A stretch of DNA of 64,000 nt, from contig CM062384.1 in NCBI GenBank assembly GCA_031310005.1, positions 682,001-746,000 of the forward strand, read 5' to 3'. Source of the stretch: Dactylellina haptotyla. Taxonomy: Eukaryota > Ascomycota > Orbiliomycetes > Orbiliales > Orbiliaceae. Below the pieces are notes generated by a model. It saw nothing but the letters and a program-made list of their open reading frames with translations. It was not told the origin of the DNA and ran no database searches. Numbering within the stretch: the first letter of the stretch is position 1; every line of letters begins with the position of its first letter. Below are positions 36,687-49,177 of the stretch, in pieces. The translations under genes and the position numbers were made by a program.

Positions 36687-37703
36687 GTCGATTGCGCACG
36701 AGATAAGTACTGATTCTTACGCTCCAAAACAATTAAGGGCGAAGCAGAATGAATGCGCGAGGAGAAAAGGATCTTTAACCTCCCGCGGAGCTACTCGATT
36801 TTTAAAAGCCTTCTTGAAAACACCCTCAGATCCAAAAAATGCCTGAAATATGATCTCACGAATGCAGGGTTGCGAGCTAGCCAAACTGCGGGGCAGAGCT
36901 GGCACTGCAGAAACAACAATCTGCACGGGCATTTGGCGCCTGAAAACGGGAACCAGTTCTGTGTAACCAGCCACACCTTTCGACCTGTCAACCCAGGCGC
37001 GCGTAGACACCTACTCGTGTCCAATATCCCCCGTGCGCGCGACGCTACCAGAGCTCAAGCAGCCAGCTCTACTTGATGCCCACACAGCTAATCTTCCTGA
37101 CCTGCCCGTAAGAAAATATGGGGCCCTGTCATGACGAAAGGACCATTCTTGACTCGGTTAGCTCGCAAGGGCGTGGGTGTTGGGGTTCGGATTGTTAACA
37201 AGCGGGTTCTGATTGGCTGCTCGCCGCATGGAATCAGCTAAACATAGCAGGCCCGTTCGAGTTTTTCTGCGGGAGAACCCGGACGAAAGGCCACAGAACA
37301 GGCACCAAACCTCGAAATCGCAGTGGGCTTGAAAAAAAATAAAGAAAAAATACTATGCTATTGCTCCCGAGGAAGTGAGACCGATGCCGATGAGGGAGGG
37401 AATATCCCCTGGCCGCCGGGTCAGGTCATTCGATCTCACTGTGCTTCCGTGTTCTTTTTTGGTGGCCGGGATTTTTCCGCCGTAGCAAGTTTTACGCCGG
37501 CGTAAATTTCCTCGTATTTAATATTTTTCCCTTTAGCTACCTCGCTCTCTTCCTTTTTAAACCTCACCACTTCCCTTCGCAACTGAGAAGAAAAAATTCA
37601 CTCAACCTACACACGCCTCTTTTTTGTCCCTTTTTACGATCCTTTCGTTAAACGTGCTTCTTGATTTATTCGTCTTTTTTGACTTTTTGAATATATAGAC
37701 ACA
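36687..37703. other. Divergent promoter region, tetraspanin / cytochrome c
   Basis: A 1.0-kb stretch between the two starts. It has a reverse CCAAT box at 37212, and a pyrimidine-rich leader (ctcgctctcttccttttt) just before the cytochrome c ATG. No gene seen. Confidence 0.5.
37212..37216 (-). promoter_or_regulatory. CCAAT box upstream of cytochrome c
   Basis: ATTGG on the plus strand (CCAAT on minus) about 490 bp before the ATG. Cytochrome c genes are classical targets of the Hap/CCAAT-binding complex; a single 5-mer is weak evidence. Confidence 0.3.
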
Positions 37704-38761
37704 ATGGGTTACGACGCTGCAGGTACGCACACACACGCGGTCTTCTTCCCACCGACGTCGGCGGAAGTGGAACATATGATAAGCCGATAAGATCGGTGCC
37801 GGCGAAAGGAACACCAGAGGGGCTAACGAGATCGATTGTTTTACTCATAGGCGATGTTAAGAAGGGTGCCGATACCTTCAAGGTGCGTTTTCAATCGTTC
37901 GCGGTTCTTGATCTTTTCGAGAGGGTGGTGGCTAACGTTGGACTTCGACGGAACAGAAAAGATGCAAGCAGTGCCACACCGTTGAGAACGGCGCCAACCA
38001 CGGCACCGGTCCTAACTTGCACGGTCTCTTCGGCAGAGTCTCCGGAACTACCTCTGGCTTCGGCTACTCGGATGCCAACAAGAAGGCCGGTGTTACATGG
38101 GATGGCGAGAAGTTGGTAGGTTCTTTTTCATTGTTTCTTCAGTGTCTTTGTTCTCTGCGCGCGGTATTTCGTGGGAGTGCACTTTTTCTCTCTATTTGGT
38201 TCTACATGGCTTTCGAACTGCAAGCAACGGATGGCTATGAGGGATTGTACGGCAGCCGCGGCCGGAGGATGGAGGAATCTCACGAGTGCATTGAAGCGAT
38301 GCTTGGGTGAGGCTGGATCACCGTGCATCAAGATGACGTCGACGGGTCCTCTGCAAACCAAAGAAAAATTTTTGGTTGTTGTGGCGGTGTCGTTGCGGCT
38401 TTCGCAAGCACCGTTTGCCTGCATGTCAAACCACCCGCGCAAACTAAAAATGCGACAGCCATCGATGTAGTTTGAATCAGGCTATCTTTTCATTTTTTAT
38501 CCTTGTTCGAAAATTATATCATTCGCCCGTGGCAAACTCGCTAACTTTTACCCTTCAATCTCGCAGTTCGAGTACCTCGAGAACCCAAAGAAGTTCATGC
38601 CAGGAAACAAGATGGCTTTCGCCGGTTTGAAGAAGGAGAAGGAGAGGAACGACCTCATTGCGTACGTCTCAAAAAGCATCCCCACAGTTTGTCTCTACTA
38701 GTCAGTAAACTAACGAATATCTTTCCATCAATATAGCTACTTGAAGGATTCCACCAAATAA
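37704..38761 (+). CDS. CYC1: Cytochrome c
   Basis: Five exons (37704-37722, 37851-37882, 37957-38115, 38567-38661, 38737-38761) give 109 residues, the usual length. The heme-attachment motif is CKQCH, with His as one iron ligand; the Met ligand is in [15 protein letters not shown]. Other hallmarks: [35 protein letters not shown] and [13 protein letters not shown]. It carries electrons from complex III to complex IV in the mitochondrial intermembrane space and is imported without a cleaved presequence, needing heme lyase. Intron positions are regular except that intron 3 is 451 bp, about five times the others. The start is in the context acaATGGGT after a pyrimidine-rich leader. Confidence 0.95.
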
Positions 38762-40973
38762 GCGATTTCTTTTTGTTTTTGATGAATAACGACATGGATA
38801 TAGAGAACCCGATGATGATGCTACTTCTTACTACCACCCTCTATCATTCTCTTTTCCCCGTTTATACTATATGGCCGAAATTTAATTAGAAACTCTCTCC
38901 TCTCTCCCCTCAAAAAGAAACAAAAGAAGCCCTCACGCTGCCATCGCTGCTACAGTCAGCTCGAAGCTCCCGGCGAGAGGTTCAACTTTTGATATTAGAT
39001 TTCACTTTTCCCTTTGCTATTTCGATCAGGCCATGATCGGTTGGTTTTGGGGGATGAACGCTCCTTGTACAAAATTAAATGAACAAAAAATCAATGGCCA
39101 AATCTCAACAAAAAAACATCATAAGCATGGAGTCATTTCCATTCTCATTGCCGTTTTAAAGAAAACTAAACGGACGGTAGAAATAAAACAAATAAGGTTC
39201 ATGCTTTCTTCCGCATATTTCTTATCGATTCTTTTCCTAAAATATTTTGCGCCCCGTTTCAAATTTACCAACCGTAGAATTGTAAAACAGAAGAAAAGCT
39301 TATAATTTCTTTCTACGGTTGTACCAAATTCGTTTCTTCGGAGTTCGATGATGCTATCGTGACGATATATTTCGCCCAATCAATCACTGTTCGCACCGCT
39401 ATTGGTTTGGTTTAGGCGGGATGCTAGGCATGCTGCGCACGCGAAGCCCCGAGAAATGTGGTTCGGTACACGTACAGCCCAATTGTAGCTGAAATGTTGG
39501 TTGGGCACCGAGTCCGGCCAAGGCGTACTTGTAACCAGCTGATTTGACCAAAAAGACAAATTTAAACCGACCCAACTGGAATCACGCGGCGGCGGCGGGC
39601 TGGCGTCGCAACATTTCTCGGGAAGCTACGCTTTTGGGTGGTGGGTGGCATCCAAACTCGGCTTCCCTTCACTGATTCGAGGTTTTCTCGGACCGGGCGG
39701 TGTGAAATGTTGAAAGGGAGGAGGACTCACTCTGGCTTCCCGTTCAGCTGACGGTCGCCGCTTCCGGTTTCGTCCGATGATTTCCATTCGGGTGTGGCTA
39801 TTTTTTCTGTCCTCAGTTACAGCTGTTGAGCCTTGTTCCTTGCTCCGGTAATTTAAAGAAATTTATTAATTTTTTTATTTTTTAATATGGAGGGGGTAAA
39901 AAAAAGGAAGAGGCTGTCGCGGTTGAAGGAAGGACGTAAAGTGGAATGCGCGAATCGAGGAAGCTACCTGCTCTTCTGCAGGAAATGCCTCAACTAAAGC
40001 TGCTAGTTTGTCCAATAAACCGGACCGTTCAGCTGGACGGGCTAGGGCAAGACGGGAGTAGTAATGAATGTAAAATGCAATACGCCATGTCCTCGCGAGT
40101 ACAATGGGCGAGAGAACTCGATTCGCAACGAGGAGGAGGGTCATGCAAGGAAGGACATGCCGGCAAATTGCAGGTGGCCACACTTTTCGATGTCCACTTT
40201 TTTCTTCTTGGTGATAAACAGAGGGGAGCGACAATACTGGAGGAGGTACTTAAAGAGTACGCATTCCGGAGGGAGAGAGAGAAAAAAAGATATCAGATAA
40301 AGAGGTCGAAGTATTTCAGTTTCAATTCTTGTCAATCGCTGCAGGGAGAAGGTGCGACCACACCCGACAGCTGTATCAATTGGATAATCGCGGGATAATA
40401 TCCTGATTTCCTGATCTGATCACACTACTCTTTTTACCTCATCGACGCTCGCTCGTTCGCCATCCCGGAATCCTATCGATATCCCCTCTTTGTTGGTGCA
40501 TTAGTGCGGTCTGGGGTCGGACTTGGTATTTCTGGGGCTAGACTCCTATCGACGGTACTAGCGGGGTATATAAACAGTTCGTTAAATCCCGCTGTGGAGA
40601 AGAAGAAGCAGAAGCAGAACAGAAAACTAACATCTGATAGTACCGATTTCGAGAAAGAAGTACCCGAGTATATAATCGGAGCCCGATCTGCTTATCAGAA
40701 AGCCTTGCGAGCTCGAGCTACTCGAAAATTCGTTTTCAGCTTCAGCCTGATACAAGAAGGCTGTACGACTGCGCAGACGCTGTGTTCCCAGCTGCATATA
40801 TTGTCTCAAACCCGCCACCCTCCACCAGCCAGCTAAATATATAAAGCTCTAATAGCTAAGTAGCTAGCTATTTTATATATATACCACCTCAGGCGGCATT
40901 CGAGATACCGATATCGATTCCGTATTCTTTCGTTTCTACGGCAGGAATAACAACAATTAATAAACCGATAATC
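38762..40973. other. Intergenic
   Basis: A 2.2-kb stretch holding the cytochrome c 3' region and the upstream region of the next gene. An ORF of 150 codons at 39946-40398 has no recognisable features. A TATATAAA at 40567 could serve the gene at 40974 with a ~400-bp leader. Confidence 0.5.
40567..40574 (+). promoter_or_regulatory. Possible TATA box of the low-complexity gene
   Basis: TATATAAA 400 bp before the ATG at 40974. The distance is long, implying a long leader if used. Confidence 0.35.
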
Positions 40974-42110
40974 ATGTCGCATAAACCGCACATCTCGATC
41001 CCGTTCTCGTCGACCGGGCAGGCCCCCATGGCCATCCCCACGCCGCCCTCCTCGTCCGGCTCCAACCAGGGCTTCTCTCACCTCACCTCGCCCGCCTCCA
41101 AATTCGTCCACCCGGCCCGCCGTCGAGGCTCTGCCGACTCGTATCTCTCCGAGGACGACCACCACTATCACCCTCCCGGCTCCGGGCTCGGCAGCTACCC
41201 CAATCGACATCCCGCCCGTTCGCCGTCGTACTCGTACTCGCTGACCTCCAGCAACCGACAGAAGAACCAGTACTCCCCGCAATTGAGCCCTTCTCCTGGC
41301 GCCTGTCTCGTCATCCGTAGCAGTAGCACGAACTCCCCGCGTTCGGGCAGCCCAAAACTCCAGTCTCCCCGGCGGGCGTCCGGCCCAAGCAGCATCCCCA
41401 ACGGCGGCCGACAAGGTAGCCGAGACTCGATCTCCTCGATCCCTTCCGGCGAGCTCGAATTCGACGTCGAGCCCCTCTCTCCCTTCAGCTACGCCCCACG
41501 TCTACCTTCTCTCCCTCCCAGCAGGAAGAACTCCCGCGATATGTACAGCCATATGAACCCACCAATCTCAAACCTCACCCAGAATCTCGAGAAATACCAG
41601 CTTCAACAACAACAGCAGCCGCAACCGCAACCGCAACAACAACAACAGTACCCGCCGCAGCAGCTGAATCCCCCAAAACAACGCTATCAGCCACCGCCAC
41701 CGCCAACCCCGCAGGAGGAAGAAGAAGAGGAAACCACAATTCAACTGCACATGATGCCGAAAAACATGCTCCTCCCCCTCCCCGACAGGAACGGCGAGAT
41801 GAAGCACCTCCTCGACCATAACGCCAAGCTAGCTGCACAGATCAAACGCCGGCTCGGGGAAGCTAAATACGCCGCCGCAGTCGACCTCTGGACGCACACC
41901 AGACGATCAGAGGTGTCCGATCACGAATGGCTACGGCGGAGTCGGTATTTCTTGCAATCGGACGAGAAGCTGTGGAACGAATGGGCCATGATGGTCGGAT
42001 GGGACTTCAGCAGGGATTTAACGAAGGACGAGAAAGGGGAGGTCAGGGGTGTCGAAGAGTATGCGCAGAAGATGGGACATATGGCTTGCTTGGAAGAAGA
42101 GGAGGAGTAA
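40974..42110 (+). CDS. Low-complexity protein with conserved-looking C-terminal domain
   Basis: One exon, 378 residues. Residues 1-200 are Ser/Pro-rich and disordered; 210-260 hold a polyGln/Pro tract (CAA/CAG and CCG/CCA codons) and an acidic run. Residues ~270-370 look like a folded helical domain: MKHLLDHNAKLAAQIKRRL, AAVDLWTHTRRSEVSDHEW, EKLWNEWAMMVGWDFSRDL. There is no signal peptide or membrane segment. I do not recognise the domain; its Trp-rich helices look like a protein-interaction module. The start atcATGTCG is the first ATG. Strong codon bias towards C-ending codons supports real coding on this strand, and the long antisense frame (40833-41414) is its shadow. Confidence 0.75.
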   Translation: MSHKPHISIPFSSTGQAPMAIPTPPSSSGSNQGFSHLTSPASKFVHPARRRGSADSYLSEDDHHYHPPGSGLGSYPNRHPARSPSYSYSLTSSNRQKNQYSPQLSPSPGACLVIRSSSTNSPRSGSPKLQSPRRASGPSSIPNGGRQGSRDSISSIPSGELEFDVEPLSPFSYAPRLPSLPPSRKNSRDMYSHMNPPISNLTQNLEKYQLQQQQQPQPQPQQQQQYPPQQLNPPKQRYQPPPPPTPQEEEEEETTIQLHMMPKNMLLPLPDRNGEMKHLLDHNAKLAAQIKRRLGEAKYAAAVDLWTHTRRSEVSDHEWLRRSRYFLQSDEKLWNEWAMMVGWDFSRDLTKDEKGEVRGVEEYAQKMGHMACLEEEEE

Positions 42111-43247
42111 ATTACCCTCTCTGATATTGATATTATCGTGTTAGCTTGGTGCATGCGGTGGGAGGAGTGTAATGATAGTTTAGGTTACTGTTTACGAGAT
42201 CACGGGTACGATTAGGATAGCTAGGTGGACTAGGAGAAGCAGGCATCGTTCATTTCTTGTTCATTCATTGATAGCGAGGGGTTATTTTCACGGCAGTCGT
42301 TTTTTCACAGGAAGCTAATTATTGTACTATTTGCAAGCGGGTGTTTTTTTCTTCCAGCATTTTATGATATCTCTCCTCTTTTCTCTTTTGTTTCACCAGC
42401 ACGACATGCTGAAAAAACAATTCGTTTCTCACAGTTGCATTACTATGATAGCTATTAATAGTTTGTTTTCGGACCGTGTATATCAAGCATATATCTGAAC
42501 GGCAAAAAGTCACATTTCCACTTCACGTCGTTTTCTCCCACGCTCAGATCTCGAATCTTGACATCTACACTTCCATTGGTGTATCAACCTCGAGCTCGCC
42601 GGCCAGCTGGACGTTGCTTACTTCTCAACCAATCTTGAAGAAACAAGTTTCCCTCGGCACGGATTCGCCCCACAGTAAGTCTAGAGTCTGCAATCTTCAT
42701 CACGGGTCAGCTGCTTCCCTTTATAATCCCTTACCTAATGGCGAGGGCTCCTCTTAGTTCTGACATATATCACGTAATCCTGTCGTTTAAGCTTTCAACA
42801 CATGGCAACAGACGGCAACATACAGCATGCAGGTGCTATTTGCCTTTAATCGTTTGGGAACGCGTTCCCATTGGCGCACGCTGGAAAAGAAATCGGCCGT
42901 TGATAACCTTCTGCCGTTATTGTGGCTGGAATCCGGCACGTGGTTACAGAAAGTCTAGATTTGGGAGATTCGGCTCGCGAGACCAATGGCAGGAATATGT
43001 GCAGATGCATATTCAGCTGGTGTCTTGCTTCGCAACAGCTTCAACGCAGATTTGGTGGTCTGGTAAAATAAAATCTAAACAGAATGGTAGATTTGGAACT
43101 GGCGCCGGGTTGATGAAAAAAGAAATAAAAATTGGCTTATATATATACTACAATGAAGAATGTGAAAATGATTTCGGAGATGCTAAACTCCTCACGGACT
43201 AAGGAATGGTACTATATACTCTATATTTCTATTTATACTGATTAATA
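42111..43247. other. Convergent intergenic region
   Basis: 1.1 kb between two 3' ends. A 154-codon ORF at 42738-43202 has no features beyond chance. Nothing else seen. Confidence 0.5.
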
Positions 43248-46200
43248 TTAATGCTGGTGCTCGGCGTACGGCCGGTAGCCGTAGTTCCCATTAACGGCGC
43301 TAATCCAATTAGCAGATGTACCGGCGTAGGCGGCATCCGCATAGGCATCGGATTTGAGGTAACAGTTGCCCGCGTCATCTCTTGAAATTCCATACTGAGG
43401 CCATTTGGGAGATGCGACGACGAAAGAAACAGCAACACACAGCTTTGGCCCCGTATAGGCATAGCATTGCTTTATGCATTCGTAAAAGTTTGTAGTCGCA
43501 ATCATGATGATATTATTAGCGTTGAAATAGGTCATCCCCAGGAAAATAAACCCGATGGCCGGATTGGCAGGTATCTCGAAGACGCTACGCGCCATTTGGT
43601 TGCCAAAGAACGGATCGCCTTGAACAAGGCGGTTCATAGCAACGAGAGAATAGGCCGCTTCTGCGGTGGGGACCAGGTTCATGTTATTGTCATAACTTGG
43701 GGGCCATGTGTCGCCAAATATCAAGTCGCATTTGCCGCCGTTTCGCTTGGGGTATATCGTTACTCCGGAGTTGCAATAGTTGTTGCTGTAATAATTTTGA
43801 TTCGCGTGGTACACAGTTTGGGCGACACAAGAGAGAAAGCATTCTCCAAATGTGGTTTGCGCCGTGCTCATCTGTATCATCCAAGCGCTTGGAGTGCGGA
43901 ATGTGTATCCACACATAACAAGGAACAAAGCGCTTAGATGGGCTCCGTCCCCTACGGACGTGCCTAAAACATTTCGACCAGCATTAACAAGTCTGCCGTT
44001 AAATTCTCGACAGTAGGCTTCCCAGATGCCTCGAGATACTAAGCTGTCTTTTGAAGCTGCAGTAGGAGACGAAGAGGTTGTTGTTGTTGTTGTCGTTTTT
44101 GTTGTGGTCGTAGTCGTAGTTGTGGTCGTAGTTGTGGTTGTGGTCGCGGTTGATGTTGAAGCTGGTGGTAGCGTTGTCGAGGTGGCTGCTGTGGTCGAGG
44201 TAGTGGTTCCAGCCGGAGCTTCGCTTCGCCAACAGATATCCGCCAATGGGTGTTCATATACGTTGAATGGAATCTTGAATTTTGCACCCCAGAGGTTTAT
44301 ACCAAGGAAGATCTCGTTTTTAAACCCAACGGCGACTTTAACTCCATTCAAACAACTTGCTTCGGCGTCTTCTGCGTTATTCTGGCCATTTGTCTGGGTC
44401 GTGCCAATCTTATATGTCATTTCGGCCTCGAGACCAGGTTGTTCGTTTAAGCTAGCACCTATTTCAAGCTTGCCTTTGAAAATATCGATTCCGTAGTTTA
44501 TGGAAGCTCGGACATAGGCCTCGGCTTTCGCAGTCAATGCACCTTGAAGCTTGAAAATGGTATCGAACGTTGGAACCCAGGCACCTCGAACATAGGAGTT
44601 CTGCAAGTTGATGAAGTCGATGCTGCAGGCGGGAGACCACTCGAAAACAAACTATATTCCTGTATGTTAACTGGCAGATTCTTTGCGATAAACTGGCTTA
44701 GTGAACTTACTCCGCTTAGCACACCCCCTTCAACCCCGGCGAACGCAGCCGCTCCTAGTTGAAGTCTGAGAGATGGACCTAAGGTTATAATACCTGGTAT
44801 GAAAATGCCTAAGATATACAATTAGCTTTTACGTTGTAAATATTTGGGTAGTATCAACCGGGTAAATAAATTCAAAACCGGGAAGTTTGGTAAAAGTAAG
44901 GGCTTTCATACCTCCGATTGGAACTTCGAGTAACGTAAAGTCCCACTCTTTTGAAACGCCATATTGCATTATCAGCGCGATAGCAAGCTCTAGCTTGAGC
45001 TCATTATTGAACTCAAGGATCCCCGCCGTGATAGAATTGGTACCGATATGATACGAAAAGCTCGCGAGAGCATAGAAATGGCCCTGGAATCTGCATTCCA
45101 CGCAGTAGATACCCAAGCCATTCGCTTTGTAAAATTCGACGGAGTCTCCAAACATGGTCTTGACTTCTGCCCAAGGTGCGTCGATGTATTTAGGGTTGAG
45201 GTCGAAGCCGAAATTATATTTCATTAGTGTGATGGGAATTGGTGGGACTAGATTGATAAAGGTTTGGGCGACAGCTTTGGCCGCGTTGGAAAGTTGAGTG
45301 ATGGTGTTTTGGATTGGCGTTATAATGATAGCTTTGACAGCGTTAAAGATGTCATCAAAGATATTTCTTTTAGCTAGCATGAGTGCCTTAGTGATTGGCA
45401 TTAATCCTGGAGCAAATGTTTCCCAGAAGTCAGGAGACCCGTTATCCATATATCCTAACATGTCATCCAACATCTCGTCGAAATTGACGAGTTGGTATTC
45501 ATCCTGAGGATCGAATCCATCGGCAGCAGGCCCTGAGTACGATGGATAGATGGGAACCGTGATGGTTTCCACAACCGTTGTGGTAGTCGCGGTCACATAT
45601 GAGGTTACAACAACTTCGAAAGTTTTAGTTTCAGTAGAGTAAACAGATGTAACAGTAGATGTAGCTAGAGTTGTAGTACGCGGTATCGTTACTGTATCCG
45701 TCCTTGTTACCGTTGTTTTAATACCTACAGTTCCTGGAGCTAGGACTGTGAACGAGGTTTCAGTGCTGCGTGGGACGAATACGCTGACGACGCATGAGCA
45801 TGCGCTGGATATCGCTGACGGTGCGTAAGTAGCCCACACCTGGGTAGCCGGGATAGCGCGCTTTTCATTCATCGAAACTGATTCGGTCACAGAGACGGAC
45901 TCGGTTTCTATGATTGAGGATACGCTGATAGATATTTTTGTGGTTTCCGTCGATTCAATCTTGGATATAACCGATAACGGTTGAATGGTTTCTGTCTCTG
46001 TTACTTGCGTTCTCGCACTCTTGAGTATTGTACTGACCGATGTGACCTTGGGAGGTGTTATAGTTGCGACTACTACAGTGGTAATGGTAGTGCTCTCAGG
46101 AAGAAACCCCGAACAGAATGCGGAAGCAAGATCGGTGGAGATGAGCATAGCTCGAAATAAATTGTCTCTGTTACAATCCGCTCTTTTTTCCAACATTGCA

Positions 46201-47124
46201 GCAGTTGGCTCCGGCATAGAGACATCTGTAGGTGTGGGTCGTAAAACCTTGGAAGCATATCGTAGTATCGTGTCTCCAACTTGGACCTTGAAAACCTGTG
46301 GAGCACTAGGCGCATTCGTCGGGATGGCGGTCTTGTTTAGGACATGAGCACCCCAAGAAATATCTACTGTCTCCCCGACTTCTTCCAATGATACTAGTCG
46401 AATTGAGAAAGCTACACTAAGTGTATCTTTGTCGAAGTATGCATCTTCTACACTGTTTAAGAGATTATGTCAATACCCCTTTCACGAAAATAGCACTGGA
46501 AATACTTACAGAGTATAGAATCGCTCATCGGTTTCAAAGGCAACCTCGCAACCTTCGTATCCATGACCCGCTAATAGAAAGTCCTTCTGTGGCCATTTCA
46601 ACGCAAGTTCGTATGCTTTCTTCGTCAAGAAAGTTATCTTCATAAATGTCTTATCATGGCAGATGATCTCGTCAAGATGAGCAGAATGCTCAAGGGCGAT
46701 GACGGGGAATTTGAAATGAATATCAGTGAAGGCAGCATGAACGATACCTGATTTTTTCCCGAAGCTATATTAATGAACTGCGGTATAACGGAGTTTTGAT
46801 ATCTCAGAATGACTTACCACTAGATATGTTCGTATTGGGATGACCATAGGTGAACTGTTTCTTATGCTGAGGCTCAAGATGCTTTAAATCGTTTCTGTCG
46901 ATTTCCCAGTGAACGACGGGTATATACGTAGCATGAGACGAGCCTTCGGTGGAGACGGTAACAGTCCCCGTTTTGGCAGCTGATTTTGAAGGTTCTGCTT
47001 GTCGTTTAAAATGTGGTATATGGGCATGGTGGTGGTGAACGGGAGAGGCATTCGACAAGTTACATATAAAAAAGAATGAAAGCAAAGTGCTAAATAAAAG
47101 CAGAGCAGAAAACGAACGAAACAT
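43248..47124 (-). CDS. Giant secreted multidomain Thr-rich protein
   Basis: Five exons (47124-46818, 46747-46510, 46452-44912, 44808-44711, 44651-43248) give about 1,195 residues. A signal peptide (MFRSFSALLLFSTLLSFFF) is followed by a KR site (HIPHFKRQAEP). Residues ~60-190 contain IHFKFPVIALEHSAH; from memory this resembles the N-terminal DUF7029-type domain of fungal secreted proteins. Then come a Ser/Thr/Val-rich stalk (TTTLATSTVTSVYSTETKTF) and a large domain (KYNFGFDLNPKYIDAPWAEV, IFIPGIITLGPSLRLQLG) that resembles DUF7223. A run of about 25 Thr codons is a probable O-glycosylated linker. The C-terminal ~250 residues have two Cys-rich modules (CFLSCVAQTV, CIKQCYAYTGPKLC) like PAN/apple or WSC lectin-like domains. 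It is likely a wall or matrix protein. The start could be the Met at 47139. Part of the C-terminal exon could hide a further intron. Confidence 0.75.
44083..44158. repeat. Poly-threonine coding low-complexity tract
   Basis: A run of GTT/GTC/GTG triplets on the plus strand, read as Thr codons (ACN) on the minus strand, inside the giant secreted protein gene. The third base varies, so it is not a pure microsatellite. Confidence 0.7.
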
Positions 47125-48185
47125 CTTGCTGAAGAGCATTAGCTCGAGGACGAGCAATCCAGAACGTGGTTGAATAGTAGATTCTTAGAAGAGGTATACC
47201 ATTTTTTGTCAGCACTTTGTGCAAATATATATTCCACAAATTTGGGTCACCGTTTATGTTACACAGTGAATTTTCATGTTTACAAATATATAGATAGGGG
47301 CTATTGATATGGTGCTGCGAATCGGCATATTGAAATGAATTAAAGGCGCAATAAAGCGAGCGAGTTAGCTGCCAGCGGTAGACGAGTTTTTTCAGCTCGG
47401 CGAAAACTTCCAGAAGACAACAGGTTGAAAGGGCAGCCAGGAGCGCCACTGGAGTCTTTTAATTGAGCTGAAATATTGAGGCGTCTGTGAGCTCGGGGCT
47501 CGCGATATGGAGTCAGGCGGCTGACTGGTTCTAACCTCGCTTTGGGTGAAACCTAAGGATCCAAAACACACGGAAAAACCGCCAGTTTTCGGCGCCAAGA
47601 AAGCCGCCGCTCTGATATGTTAACAGCCGCAGGCGGTGCACCATCGATTTCTTTACGAGTCGTGGTGGTGCCTGAAATGATTGTGCACGCCGAGTGGCGT
47701 GTAGTTTAAATTTGCTGTTCGTTGATAGAGGCTAGAGGCAGGGTTCAGTCCGCGCACTTCGGAATAAGGTCCACTGTCATTCGTCAACAACTCAACACCG
47801 GGTTTCGCCGCTACTTAGAGGCGTCCGGGTAACGGTGCATCGCACAGAGATCCAGGAACAGAATTAAAATTTGCCAAGCGATCTGAAGCATTCAGCTGGC
47901 GCCATAATATGCAGATATCAGGTCATGTTTTGTTTGTTCTAGACCATATCTGATCTCCTATACTCCGCTGAACTGTTTACCCCTTGAAATATGAGATATA
48001 AGGAGCACCCTCGTTTAAGCTCGCTTTGCAACGTTGTTGAGCCTGGCGGTTAAGGTCCAAGTATCGAGTTAATAAAATGGTTTACTGCTCCGGCATATAA
48101 ACTTTGCGATTTAAGGGATTACCCCCCATCCATTTAGCCATTTTGGTGAAGAAAGATTATTGTTCAACATCACAAAAGTCACCAA
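47125..48185. other. Divergent promoter region of two secreted-protein genes
   Basis: About 1.06 kb between the starts of the giant secreted protein (minus) and a second secreted protein (plus). A catataaact element lies about 90 bp before the ATG at 48186. No gene seen. Confidence 0.5.
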
Positions 48186-49177
48186 ATGGCGAATCGTTGG
48201 CATCGAGCAGTATGTACCTTTATGGTCCTGCTGGGAGTGCAATCCGCTCAAGCATACCAGTAAGTTGCAGTTTTTAGTATTATCCTTCTTTGAAAGATCT
48301 TGGAGCTTCTTAGAAAGTTGCTAACAATATTCACGCGGTGAAATAGAAGTTTTTTCAATGAAACAGTAGGAGAGGTCATCATACCCGTCAATCAAGATAC
48401 AACAGGCACTGCGACCTTCGACTATACGGACCCATCAAAATCGAGCGACAATATCTTCCTTGTCAGTTCTGATGTATCACAGGCGGAGAGCGCAGAAAAC
48501 AATGCAGCCGTATCTGACCTCGATTCTCCAGGCCAATTGATGCAGATACTCTCGCCAGATGGCAAATTTATGGTCTTTTCAACCACAGGAGGCAATCTGC
48601 ACATGAAGAGCACGGAAGAGGATAGTGGGGATTTGTCCGATCAATCGCAGTATTTCGTCGGCGAAACGGATACAGGAAAAATATTTTCCGACCAAACGCA
48701 GAGGGTTTTTCACTATTATTCGCAAACGATGGCCAGCTATGGCGTCAGTCGACTTAGACTTCACAATACAACTTCGATTCCCAATACGAGCCGCATGGTG
48801 TAAGTATACTCCCTTTCGACTTGACATTTTTCTTCAAAATAATTATTACGCATGAACCCTTCGCTTCCTTCCAGGTTGAGCTAATACAGCAGGCTGTTAA
48901 ATTTAGTGTCCTTGCTCCCGTAGCGACGCCGAACCATCCAACCGGCGCGAAAAGCTTACTGGTCGCAGCGACACCTAGCGGTAAAATATACTTCCTTGCT
49001 GCGTGCAACTTAAAAGGACAGTATACCAAGCTTTTCGTATTTAACAAATATCCAGAGGGCTTGGAGAAATTGAAAAGCGAAGAAATGCAATCTGTGATTA
49101 CAGGGGGCGAAGTCGAGGACTGTGTTATGATTGCATTGACGAATGGAGCAGAGGGATACTCAGCGATATCGGGTTAA
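48186..49177 (+). CDS. Secreted protein of unknown function, 275 residues
   Basis: Exons 48186-48259, 48347-48797 and 48875-49177 join in frame. MANRWHRAVCTFMVLLGVQ followed by SAQA is a signal peptide. The mature protein has strand-like stretches typical of a beta-rich secreted fold (QILSPDGKFMVFSTTGG, SLLVAATPSGKIYFLAACN, VEDCVMIALTNGAEGYSAIS). It ends SAISG. The pattern recalls an uncharacterised family of secreted ascomycete proteins, without a known activity. It has a divergent promoter with the giant secreted protein and is followed by two small secreted proteins, so it sits in a run of four secreted products. The second donor is ATG/GTGTAAGT, taken to keep frame into ELIQQAVKFSVLAP. 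Confidence 0.75.

Noticed and set aside
39946-40398. 150-codon plus-strand frame between cytochrome c and the low-complexity gene
   Set aside because: No domain, no conserved composition, mixed with overlapping frames; best read as upstream non-coding sequence.
40833-41414. 193-codon minus-strand frame
   Set aside because: Antisense shadow of the Ser/Pro-rich gene at 40974-42110; it has the Arg/Gly-rich look produced by reading C-ending codons backwards.
42738-43202. 154-codon plus-strand frame
   Set aside because: Random composition and no splice or promoter signals; lies between two gene ends.
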